Under the pieces are notes generated by a model. The model did not search any database. It saw only the letters and a program-made list of their open reading frames with translations, and had not been told where the DNA came from. The position numbers and the translations under genes were made by a program. Shown here piece by piece: positions 14,201-24,560 of a stretch of 64,000 nucleotides of DNA. The first letter of the stretch is position 1; each line of letters begins with the position of its first letter. The DNA lies in contig WARS01000011.1 of assembly GCA_008933995.1 (NCBI GenBank), positions 10,011,516 through 10,075,515 on the forward strand. Direction: 5' to 3'. Source of the stretch: Datnioides undecimradiatus. Its lineage: Eukaryota; Chordata; Actinopteri; Lobotiformes; Datnioididae.

Positions 14201-15341
14201 CAACAGGCGTGGAATGGTAGTGTAGGGTTCACACGGTCAAATTGCAGTGGGTCAGGAGGTCAGGGAAATTTGGAGGAGCTGAAGCTGAGCAGAAGGAATG
14301 GAACTTGGCCTCTTCGCTTGGCAGTGAGAGATTCCTTCTGGCTTCCTGTCAAAAAGTTGTCCTTCAGTGCAGCACAGCTCCAAAAGTTATATCATGCTCT
14401 TGTTGGTGGGTTGCCTGCAAGGAGCGCTGCACTGGAAATATGAAAACAGATTCTTTTTGACAAACTCCCTCAGATCATTGTCTTCATGTTTTTGAATTTT
14501 TGGCACCTGCACATGCTCAATAAATTGAAATTAGCTTGCTTAATTACTCCCCAGTTAGCACTGTAAATCGTTGTACTCTGCATCTCCAACCTTGTGTTTC
14601 ATTGTCATGTGTGACACTATTTACCATCATGTAAATGATATCACTCAACTGATAAAGTGTTTATCCAGTGTAAAAACATAGAAAAACATGAAATGTTAAT
14701 GCCACTAACAAAAGCAGCGCTTAACACTAGTGATCATAACTAAAACACAGATTTGACTCTCAGAAGAGGAGACCAAATCTGAGACACTGGCACCAAATTA
14801 AAGGACAGGACAAAATTGAGATTATGTGAGAATACAACAGCAAGACTCTGATAAAGATAGATTACCTTCATTTCTGCCAGTTGACAGTATGTTGGCGTCC
14901 TGGACTACAGCTGTTGGATATGGGTACAGTAAAATACAGTGATGTTTATGTATGTGGTTTTGGTCATGTTTGTCCCGTTCTCCATCCATTTGATCCATTT
15001 GTAGAGGACAAAGTAACAGTATGTTAATATAAAAGTAATTGGAATACTTTATCACATTGGGGGCAGACACACATGAGCTTTAACTTAGAAATGGTAATGT
15101 CTAAAGGCAGGAACATTTTCAATCAAAGGCTGGTACCCTGTTCTTATGTGAGTAATGGTGATTCTCATTAAGAAATTCCTAAGGTTTAAAAAAGACCTTG
15201 TAAAATCTAATATTAATGTACAAACCAAAACATGGACTAATTTATAAAGATATGTATTGTTTTAAAGACATACAACATTCCCACTATCATGTAATTACAG
15301 TCAAGCTCATCGTTTTTGGCATTGTTATTCATTATTACTGA
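11251..15341. other. Upstream DNA between MITE and CpG block
   Basis: No gene is recognised. A 126-codon open frame at 14063-14443 (+) has no identifiable domain and a composition like its surroundings. A small perfect hairpin GTGCTA/TAGCAC with a 4-base loop lies at about 12502-12517. Confidence 0.55.
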
Positions 15342-15363
15342 CTATCAGCAGTCTATCAGCAGT
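15342..15363. repeat. Perfect 11-bp tandem duplication at the edge of the CpG block
   Basis: The unit CTATCAGCAGT occurs twice with no gap (15342-15352 and 15353-15363), just before the CpG-rich block. It is most simply a replication-slippage duplication. Confidence 0.8.
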
Positions 15364-15708
15364 CTCGCTCTGTGCTGAGAGGGCACGTCCATGTCAAAGT
15401 CCACGTGCACCGCTTTAAAGAGGCGGGGTTCCGCCTCTCGGCTTGCCCGTTGATCACATGCAGAAAGCGTGGTGTTTGTAATTGCTGCGCAACCAGCAGT
15501 GCACGGATGCCGGTTGCCAGAGTGACTTTTGTTGCCAGCCGAGCACGGCACCGTGTCTTAAAGTATATTCACTCCAAACTGCTGTCAATCTTGAACTTTT
15601 ATCAGGCAGAGAGCGGAGACACGCAGGTTATTCGGCGAGGAAGGGGAGAGTCCCTTCATCAGCTCGAGCAGACTGCTCAGTAATGCACTCCGCTCCTCCC
15701 ACAGGACG
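15364..15708 (+). promoter_or_regulatory. CpG-rich block with E-box and GC-box upstream of rora
   Basis: About 340 bases with frequent CpG stand out against the AT-rich surroundings. Visible sites are a palindromic E-box CACGTG at 15402-15407, a GC-box-like GGCGGG at 15422-15427, and a perfect 6-bp inverted repeat AGGCGG/CCGCCT with a 4-base loop at 15421-15436. The block ends in a pyrimidine-rich stretch with CAG at 15702-15704 that resembles a splice acceptor. CpG-rich unmethylated DNA with E-boxes is common at promoters of clock-linked genes, so this is a candidate distal promoter or alternative 5' exon region. No transcript evidence is available here. Confidence 0.5.
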
Positions 15709-15801
15709 ATGGAGAAGACGATGATAATGATGATGATGATAATAATGGTGGTGATGATGATGAAAATAATGAAGAGCGCTCTGGCTTGTTTGAATTCTTA
15801 G
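15709..15801 (+). repeat. GAT/ATG-rich imperfect trinucleotide tract
   Basis: This is a tract of ATG/GAT/AAT/GGT triplets, densest at 15721-15775. In the frame starting at 15709 it forms a 30-codon Met/Ile-rich ORF ending at TAG 15799-15801. In the frame starting at 15705 it reads as an acidic Asp/Asn/Glu-rich run that stays open to a TAA near 15836. Both readings follow from the triplet repeat, so this is more likely a decayed microsatellite than a gene. A pyrimidine-rich CAG just upstream leaves open use as a 5' exon. Confidence 0.7.
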
Positions 15802-16379
15802 ACATTAAAGTTGATTTGTTTTGGGGTCGGGAGTAACCACCATTCATGGCATCCACTGTGGATAGCCTTGAAATAATTCCTGTACATCGACAGCTTTTTT
15901 TTTAAATTTTTTATACATGTTAGTATGTCATGTAAACAGAATATGATGATATTGGATGACAGTGTCCACATTAGTCTGCCAGTGATTTATATTTTGTGAT
16001 TAAAGCAATATATCAAACACATTAGGAGCTGCTGTCATGCAAATTATATATTTTCATTTTAACATCCACACTGTATGGTTTAGAACACGAGATGATGCAA
16101 AGGCATGCCGTTATGATGTATTTTGACCATTTTTGGACAGTTTTCAGTTTTTAAAAATCAGCAGCAGCCTATAGGTGATATTATAATTTACCCAGCATTA
16201 AATGGATAATAATATACAGATGAAGAAAAGTGCTGAGCAAGATTAGAGTAATAAAATTTTGCCATTCCCATGTAAAACTGCGCAGGGTCGATCAGCATGG
16301 ATTACTTTCAGGCCTACATCTATTCTTCGGCTATTGACAACCTCTCCCTTTTCAGTGTGCATGACTGGAGCTCTCACTA
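15802..16379. other. AT-rich spacer between GAT tract and rora exon 1
   Basis: Unique AT-rich DNA with no ORF of note. An ATTAAA at about 15999 could be a weak polyadenylation signal, but nothing upstream suggests a gene ending here. Confidence 0.5.
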
Positions 16380-16550
16380 GCGCTGCTAGTGGACAATCAA
16401 ACCTACACACCCACCTCCAGACACACTCGCATTTCTCATTTCTTACTTCTAGTCTAAATTAGATAGCAAGACGTAGTGTCGGAGCTCACAGATCGCATAG
16501 AAATAGTTTTAAGTACTAGCGGTAGTTAAACAGTCAATCTGAAATTCAAC
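16380..16550 (+). promoter_or_regulatory. rora: Proximal 5' flank / probable 5' UTR of rora isoform 1
   Basis: This stretch lies directly before the start codon and contains no upstream ATG in frame with the coding sequence after the TAA at 16527. I see no convincing TATA box at a suitable distance, so the transcription start cannot be placed from sequence. The extent given is a guess; the true start site could also lie in the CpG-rich block 0.8-1.2 kb upstream if the 5' UTR is long or spliced. Confidence 0.45.
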
Positions 16551-16704
16551 ATGGAGTCCCCTCCAGATCCAGCGAGCGACCCGGGCAACAGCGCCTCGGA
16601 GCCGGCTACCCCGGTCAGGGAAACCCCGGTAAACCTGGAGACGCTCCGGAAAGCGGACCATCCAGCTCCGGTTCGAAGGCAGACCTGTTCCAGCACCAAC
16701 AGAG
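16551..16704 (+). CDS. rora: rora exon 1: N-terminus of RORalpha isoform 1 (partial gene)
   Basis: This is the first coding exon of the retinoic-acid-receptor-related orphan receptor alpha, an orphan nuclear receptor that binds as a monomer to A/T-rich AGGTCA elements and acts in the circadian clock, cerebellar development and metabolism. The exon gives 51 residues plus the first base of codon 52. It begins MES, is rich in Pro/Ser/Ala, and then matches the human RORalpha1 N-terminal block: RETPVN (residues 23-28), RK (33-34), PAPVRRQ (38-44) and SSTNR (47-51), where human has RETPLN, RK, PAPVRRQ and SSTSR. The ATG has A at -3 and G at +4, and an in-frame TAA lies at 16527-16529, so this start is firm. 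The exon ends AACAGAG at a consensus donor (GTAAGC), phase 1. The isoform-specific N-terminus tunes DNA-site choice in the mammalian protein. All later exons lie outside what I can see. The paralogue (roraa or rorab) is undecided. Confidence 0.93.
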
Positions 16705-16710
16705 GTAAGC
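16705..16710 (+). other. rora: Splice donor of rora exon 1
   Basis: The sequence GTAAGC follows AACAGAG directly, a near-perfect U1 site. Without splicing, the reading frame continues only 13 more codons to a TAA at 16743-16745, giving a 64-residue product with no receptor domains. Human RORalpha1 has a glycine here followed by an isoform-1 linker before the zinc fingers, which fits a Gly codon split after its first G. Confidence 0.9.
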
Positions 16711-17860
16711 TGACGGGATTTCGCTTTCCTCTGAGCGCGAAATAACGACCGATCGAGGAATTTTTAATCAAACTTCAAAATGAATTAAATCGTTTTCCCA
16801 TAAATAACTGCACACACTGTCTAAATTCACCCAACCACAGGGACAGGGCTTTTTTATATAGTACCAACGCGGCTTTTTGCCCGCTCGGTTGTAATTAGTG
16901 CCTCGGTGTGTGTTGCTGGTGTTCAGGCTTCACTGACAGCTCAAATCATAGGGGGGTGATACGGTCACAGATGTCACATTTACTCTGACTGCAAGATAAA
17001 TCAATTACCCACCAACTTCAAATTGACCAACAGGAGCTTGTCTACGTGCCAAAACAGGCCAACCTGTCCGCGCAAATGCGATATTGTCAAAGTGTCAAAA
17101 GTGAACTTTTGGAGACTGTGGGCTAGTTGATCGATCAGTCCCCCATTCTCCCTTTGTAGGGACGTGTCCTCCACTATTCCTGATACAGCACACAGCGCCG
17201 TCTGCCTGGGTTTTTTTTTAACATCTCCAGCTCACAGATTTCGGCTATTCCTGTGTGCAAAAAGACGCCCCAGCAGCTGGAATTTGTTTAGCGCCAGCTC
17301 TCAAACACTGTTGCAAGCATGAAGGCGCTTTGCTACTAACCCCCCCCCCACCCCCTCTCGTGATCAGACAACAAACAAATAAATAAACAGGCCTATTTTA
17401 TCAATTAGCCCGTCAAAAGTCTGCCTGCGTTGCTGCCGTGGACTGGTTCATTTTACATGATTTATCCACCACGTCCCGTCCATGTTGTACAGTACAGACA
17501 GTATTTAACCACACCCCCTCTCGGCTGTCTTCAGTACAGGCTAACCGGGCTCATCCAAGTTCAAAGAAATAGTGATTTCTCTGCTGATTCTTAACAGGCA
17601 GAGTTGGCTTGTACGTGACAGCGAGGCAAACGGCGCATACATGACAATTAATTCATCGCACGGTGGTTTTTGTGCGCGCACTCTTCCTGCGCGCAAGGGT
17701 ATATTTAGAGTGTGATATGGTGAATGTGGAATGTAAGCTGGTTATGTAACAGGTTTAGCCATAAACAGAGGCGCGCAACTGAGAGCAGAAATCACCATCG
17801 CAGATCTTTTTTACTTCATACAAGAGCTCACCCCCTCCTCATGATGAACCGGGGTTGTTT
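16711..17860 (+). promoter_or_regulatory. CpG-rich start of intron 1
   Basis: CpG remains frequent in the first kilobase of the intron, including two alternating-CG palindromes, GTGCGCGCAC at 17672-17681 and TGCGCGCA at 17688-17695, which resemble NRF1-type sites. A C-rich run at 17340-17355 could form a G-quadruplex or i-motif. This is probably the downstream shoulder of the promoter CpG island. Confidence 0.4.
17340..17355. repeat. C-rich homopolymer run
   Basis: Ten C, one A and five C in a row. The complementary strand is a G-run with some quadruplex potential. Confidence 0.9.
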
Positions 17861-20800
17861 AATTACATAAAAAAATATATCACCGCACTTCGGCGGACAT
17901 TTATATACCACTGAAGGGAACCTGTGTGACTTAGTGGGTTGGCACAGCCGGAGCACTTATGTAATAGCGGGGCAAAGACAGGTAGTTGGGAGGCTTCGTG
18001 GATTGATTTCTTTTTTCGCAAGTCTGACTTTGAGACACTCCTAACCTGCTGACCCATATTCACCCCACCCTTTTATGCACAGGATTAAAGTGCGTCTGGG
18101 AAAGAGAAAGACAGGAAAAAGAACGCCTTCGGTCTGTTATGTAATGCTGAATGGGTGAAAAAAAACACATGTTCAGTAGGACAACCTCTGTAGCTTTAAA
18201 GGAGTTCCCCTGCCCTGAAACTTTGTTGTGACCCTTATGTGAAGAGTAAAAATGATTGTTTGAGAGCATTAGCAGTAGGAAACCTGAGGAAAAGTTTTTA
18301 GAACTTTTCAAAAACTTGAATCAAAAATTGTTTTATGTTTCACTGTATTGTCTGTATCTCAGAGAGTATTAGTCTATCACTTAGTGTCATTTTCAAAAGA
18401 CTGCGGCAGATTCAGTTACACTTACATACAGTAGCCGCCTGCCTTCCTATCAGTACACTCTCAAAAATGCTGGAGTGTGTTTACAAGGCATTTTAACACC
18501 GCAACAGTCCGCCTTTATTTGATTTCAAAGCCTCTTAATCTGGCTAACAGGGCAGATTATTTATAAATGTAATAACGTTGGAAATATTGAGAATATTCAG
18601 TGTGCAGGAGAGTTTGCATTCATGAAGAAGTGACGGCTAAATTGTTTTATTTAATTACGCATTGAAGTAAAAGTACAAGTGGTCTATTAAAAAGCAACTG
18701 CAGTTGTTTTATTGCATTGGCACAGTTCAGTGCAGGGTTACTCAAAAAAACCCAAAAAACAATAAAACGTACGGCTCACGGTAGGGTTAGACGCTTGTAA
18801 GGCTTTTTTTTTTTTCAGGATTACAGCTCTGTGTTCCGACTCGGGCTTTTCAGGCCAGCCGCAGAAACCAACATCTGAAAGGCGGCAGACACTTGCTCAA
18901 GCGCAGTTTCCCTCTTTACACCAGCTGTATTAGACTTTCTGAAGATGCACATTTCTTATCCTGCATGCAGAGCGTTTACTGTTTTAACCCTGAGTGCTAA
19001 TACCTCTTAAGTAGAAAGGGCTTACTTCAGCAGAAGCTCTGCTGTAAGACTTGAGTGGGTCAGAGAACAGGCCTTGGAGGGCTGTGGATATCATTACTGG
19101 AAAGAAGAAAGGGTGTTATTTTCATATTGCAAGATCCCTCCGTTCGCAAATTTGGAAACAATCAATATTAATGGCTTGGTTATGTAAGGTCATGGTCTCT
19201 GCAGAGGCTTGAAACCTCACAATTGCACAGGGAAGCTTCGAAGCCACAGATCTGATAAGGGCTCTGGTGTCCTGGATCCTTTGTTAACACGAGTTTGTTT
19301 GAGCGTTGAAAGAGTGTGTGTGTATGTATGTGGTGTGTGTTCTGTAGTAGTAGACTTCACTGAATGACACTGCCCACTACTACTGTCTTTCTATGGCGTA
19401 TAAATGCTTGTTATTGTCATTTACAGCAATGATGAGTCATCTAAACATCACTTTACTTTGTTTGTCAGAGAGAAAAGAGGTGGATGTCATCTCAGGAAAG
19501 ACAAAAAAATATTATTTTGCTCTGAACATTGTGGATGTCACGCAGGTGTTGTGCAATGTGATTTCCTATGGTGGAAAATATTACAGTGCGCCCTGATTAA
19601 GATCTTTTCACACTAAATACCAGTTATCAACTTGTCATGTCACAACATTTGTAAATTGTCCAATCACAACTTTTAATACTATTGTCTTAAGCAGAAAATG
19701 AAGTTAACTGTTTTTAAGTGTTGTTTTTTATTGCGGGAAGCCAGTCTTACCTGACACTGCAGTTTTAGCAGCTGATATAAACTAAAAAGGCAGAGTATAA
19801 AAATATTCGGTCTTCGCTTAATGAACACGAAACCAGACTTTCATCCAGCAGTTTTATTTTTGGGCAGCGAAATGAGAGCTCTCGGCTAGAGTGGCAACAT
19901 TTATTTAGTTGTTGTTGACACAAGACGGATGAGGTGCAGAGACGCAGCGGCTTTAAAAAAAAAAAGGTTTTACACGAAATCTCAGAAAGCCGGGAGCTGG
20001 CATGGGGCTTGCACGCCACTCGAGTGGACAGCAACATTATTGAGGCTGTGGCATTCTCAAATTCAATGAATTAGGGCTCTCTGCCCGCTGGAGAGCATGA
20101 AGATACAGGTATAGGCTTATAGCTGAGCCTTCAGCTCGGACAGATCCGGGAGAGGAACTCCATTAGGTGTCTCTTTTTTTTCTGGCTGGCTGCCTGTAAC
20201 ATAATATAGAGTTTCAGTCCTCCTGCGTTTTCAATCGTTATATGTGGGCGAGGCGATAACATCGTGAACTCTTTTATTGGTACCTGTCACACAGTTATCA
20301 CTTAAATGTGAACATTAGGCCTGTCTGAAATCAAAGCTAAGTATTTGATCCATTCTCATTAAGCTCTACGCAGACCAGCAGTATAAACGTTAGCCAGTTT
20401 AACTGTAAATGATACCCTTTTTTTTTGACATTGCTCTGACTGCTGTGGAGACGCTAACACCTGCTCTGAGTTTAGACTTTGGCACCAATTCTTTTGTTAT
20501 GAGCTTCAAAGGTCAAATTACATCTGAGCGGCAGCATGCTTATCTAAGGAGGATGTACCTGTGAATGTCAGCGTAATATCAGGATTAGTAGTTAAATGAG
20601 CAACGATTGAGACTTTGTCGTGTCTGGTGTCAGGCTCTTTCTTCATCGCCATCAGTTTGAAATAAGTTAAAAACGTAAAATAATGAGATATTGTTTTGGC
20701 TCAAATTGTCCTACTTATTTCTAAATTGCTGTGAACTGCTTTGCACTATTTAGGTCCCAAGAAATGAAGAACACCCTTGCCTCTCTTTCTTGCTGTTTTG

Positions 20801-23582
20801 CTTTCTATCTATTCTATTTTATGTCAAAAATATTTATAATCCATTCTTGGATATTTTTTAAATCGTAAGCCAGTTCTTCTCCTGTGAATTTTCAAGCAGT
20901 TTATCTAGTGGATGCATTGTATGCGTAAAAAAATTCAGTTCACTAAAATACGATCGTTGATTTTAGTGCTCTTTTTTTCGTCCTCCATCACATAGTCTGC
21001 AAGTTTACTATTCTAATAAAGCTAACTAGCATTAATTTGGATAATACAGATCAGAAATGTTCTTAACAATTCCTAAAGTCTCTTAGTGTTGATATAAATG
21101 GCTCATATTTAATTTTAAACTCATTATATTCAAATATTTAAATGAAGTCCCTCCTGATTTTCAGTCCTGCCTTAACATCTTGCTTTTTGAGAAAATAACA
21201 CTCACAAAGGCAGTTTCTGGGACCTATTAAACTAAATACTTTTGGTCCTTTTTGATTCGCAGATATTTGAATGTTTCAGCTCCGCTAGTGAGAATACAAG
21301 GCTAAAAGGCATCTGTTATCTCTTTTGTTAAGTTTGGTCTATCATCGCAGCGAGTAGAAATCCCCTGGTTTTAATATTTATTTTTTTTAATTTTCATTGG
21401 TCAATTTGTTATTCAGCATCTATTATATGCCTGGCTGACAGATCATGCAGGAGCCTGTGTTGCACATAGTGCAGAAGATTTTCTGTAGTTAATACAGCTG
21501 AAGTGGCATTAAAGCACTGTGGATATGTATTGTAGGAAACCGCTCTGTGGACGCACCGCTGGTCAGAGAAAATGTACACACACTAACGGGACATGTCTAG
21601 CTGTTGACAGGCATACTATCGCCTGGACACTTGATCCATGATTCCTTCTGTAAGTTTAACATTTGGACCAATAGCTCAAAAATTCACCATGCTGTTCTAT
21701 ATACGTGCTTATGTATTGCGTGCAAATGTCCATCATTTATATTCTGTGGTGCCTAATATGCAGAAAAATCAGTTTACCAATGTTTAAGGCTCACGTTATT
21801 TGAGCCCATGTGATTTTAATCAGTACAGGAAACTGCAACATACGATATAGGATACACACTGAAGATACAGAATAAGATGGTGCAGCTGCATTTTTTGATA
21901 ACCTGTTAGTCTGATTTTTTGGGTGTACATTGAAGGCTACGCAATGAAAGCTCTAATAGGGCCCTAAATTAATTAAAAAAAGTTTAGAAATGTCAAACTT
22001 ACCCTAGACCAAATCTGAAAGTTTAATCCTTGCGGGACAAATTATTTTGGAGTTTAACTCACCAGTGGTTTAACTGGGGCTGGCGCTGAAGTTTCAACTG
22101 GTGACAGACACCAGATTTGATGTGAAATCTCCAGTGGTGAATGATAGCTCAGATCTATGGCCCATTTACAGAAGTTTGTATCTTAGATAGAAAAGTTTGA
22201 ATAGTAATGACCGGAAATACTCCAGATGCATTATTGGAGGGCGTTAAAGGCGTCTAAATTTAATGTGGTACACTGTGACCTAAGTACTGGTGCCGCTTGG
22301 CTCCGTGCTACTCTGTGCTGCTCTGAACGGGCCCCTTAGAAGAGGCCTAGAGGGAAAGAGGTGGTTAGAGGGGTCTCAAAGATCACTCAGAGGAATTCTT
22401 ATGTCACATCCATAGCCAAGCCTTTCACATTTCTAGCAGTGTGGAGGCTGCAAAGCTCTCAAGCAGGTACGTAAGCCCCTCGCGCTGAAAATCTCAGCAC
22501 TCAGTCAGGAACTTTGGTCGGCAGTATCTTTGAAACCATCTTTTTTTTTTTTTTTTTTGCTTTTAAACAAAATCACACTGGACATTCATGCTGCTTCATG
22601 CCATGTGTGTCAAGTCATGTGGCTCTGAAGCTGAAGTGTCCACAGACTTTGAGAAAAAAAAGGATATTTTATCGCAGAGGCTTTAGCGCTTCATGCAGGC
22701 TGCAGAGCGCTGACATGTGTTGAACACTTGAGAGAAAAATCAGGATGATCTCCCGGCAGCAGAGGTTCTCCCAGACGTTATGTGCATGTGTGTACTTTAA
22801 AACAGGAAGAGGTAGTGTTGTAAAATCTAAAGCATGTTATTCAAGCGGCACACCTCAAGAGCCTCTTAACCGTTATTTATCTTACTTTCTGTAGGTTAAA
22901 CGGCCCTCACGGCAGCTCTGTTTTGAGGACTCTGTTGAGTGGTGGACTACAACACCAGACTGAGATGAAAACAGAAATACGTGTTGCATATTGTCGCTGT
23001 CTAGCACGGTGAAAGAATGCATTTACTTTCTGCTTTGCTAGACCAATAATAATGTAACCGAACAAAGCCTCGGACTTATGTCTTCTCAGGAAGCATTGAA
23101 TATAACTAGAATCGTCTAGACTGGTGAGGCTGGTCTCAAGAATGTTTTTTTAAACTTTTTCAAAGTCTCTGCATCATTATTTCACCATATGTGAAGTTCT
23201 TGTTTTTCATTTGCACAAATCCATCTTCAGATTTTACAAATATTATAAATAACACTGTTGCAGGAGCAGAACATTTTTTTTTTCTAGTGCCTGTACTTTG
23301 ATTTTCCTTTGGTTCCATCACGTGGGGGAAGGTAATAATACTGAGGAAGGCACGGCATGCATATCACATCCTCCGCCGTAGTCTTCGTTACCTCAGTACT
23401 GCTGGAGTATTACTCAACAAAGTTTATTTGTCACCTGAAATAAACAAAAAACTTTTGGAGACAAGGGAGATAAAACAACTTGAAAATCAGTGTCATTTCT
23501 GTTGGCTTGATTATTTATATTGGAATAACAAGCGCGACTTAATCTCATAAATAAAAAAGGGAGAGATACAGATCCGTCCCCT
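17861..23582. other. Intron 1 segment, nothing definite
   Basis: AT-rich unique sequence. It holds a nuclear-receptor half site TTCAAAGGTCA at 20505-20515, a GT-rich patch near 19315-19345 and a T run at 22541. No exon was recognised on either strand. Confidence 0.5.
22541..22558. repeat. Poly(T) tract, 18 bases
   Basis: An uninterrupted T run in intron 1, with no recognisable retroelement beside it on either strand. Confidence 0.95.
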
Positions 23583-23860
23583 CCAGGTACAGCCGCCACT
23601 TAATCGAATTAGCTCCACTCTCAGGCTTGACGGGCTCTTCAAACACCCCTGGTGACTTCTGAGTGCCGATTACAATCAGCTACTATTTTCAGCCTTTGAT
23701 TAAAATCTGGTGAGGTTGGACAGAATTTTTTTGAGCGCAGAACCAACTAATTATTAACATCGCAGCCCATCTCTCTCTTTTTTTGCCAGTTACAGAGGGC
23801 CAATGGGCTGCAGTAGTTAAACAATACCCATAAGTATTAATCATGTTGAATCACTCTGTG
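23583..23860. promoter_or_regulatory. Candidate conserved regulatory block A
   Basis: Unique, non-repetitive sequence carrying several homeodomain-type cores: TAATCGAATTAG near 23601, CCGATTACAATC near 23666, TAATTATTAA at 23748-23757 and a TTAATCATG near 23838. Clusters like this are typical of developmental enhancers in long introns of transcription-factor genes. The call rests on motif content only. Confidence 0.3.
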
Positions 23861-24229
23861 TGAAACTATTAGCTTCTTCCTACTGAAACATCTCACACTC
23901 GTCTGTGCGTTGTCCAAACACCGATCATTTTTTTTTGGTGCCGACCTTTGTGTCATCACAAATAAATCTGAGCGCAGAATTCTGCCTTGTGTAGTTTTGT
24001 GATCAAAGGAGCCGTTTGTGTTTGTTTCATGGTGTAAGATTTTGTCTGATTCTGATGATTCTTAACACTATAATCTTTGTTGGATAATCTAGTTGTTAAT
24101 ACAGATTTTCTCATCTGGCAGTCAACAATAATGAACACAACTCTTTACTCATAAAATAATAGAAGTTGATCACAATTGTTCGTGCCTCACACAGTATGTC
24201 ATAGAATCATTGTAATGTGCCTGTCAAAG

Positions 24230-24560
24230 ACAATTCTGCTCTTTTGTTACTTTCAAAAGGCAGCGTTTGAATATGAATAAGTCACTAATGAATATTTGGT
24301 TCTCGCGTGTCTGTGGATTGATTGCTTTAGGAGGCGTACTAAGACAGAGTGTGGCACGATGGGGCTCAATCAATGCAGCAATGCTGCTGCTGTGCTGCTT
24401 TCTGACAGTGATTGAAAGACAAAGTCGCTCTCCAGCATGTATGATACACGAATCCTGCTCTCACTCACTGACAAATATCATCTGATCAATCAATATTTGC
24501 AGCTTTATTTTACTAATGCAGTACTTAAGAGGCAATAATTAACGCCATGCTGGGTTGTTA
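24230..24560. promoter_or_regulatory. Candidate conserved regulatory block B (PBX/HOX-like sites)
   Basis: This block repeats the PBX/HOX-type core. GATTGATTG lies at 24316-24324, CAATCAAT at 24366-24374 and ATCAATCA (reverse complement TGATTGAT) at 24485-24492, with a further GTGATTGAAAG near 24407 and a TAATTAACG near 24536. The sequence is unique and not low-complexity. Enhancer function is an inference. Confidence 0.35.

Noticed and set aside
15372-15683. 103-codon open frame in the CpG block
   Set aside because: The frame exists because CpG-rich DNA has few stops; there is no recognisable domain.
16113-16124. ATG ATG TAT TTT encoding MMYF, the start of the RORalpha4 isoform
   Set aside because: After four matching residues the frame reads Asp-His-Phe, not the conserved continuation, and the site lies upstream of the isoform-1 exon, whereas the isoform-4 promoter lies downstream in vertebrates. 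It is a chance match.
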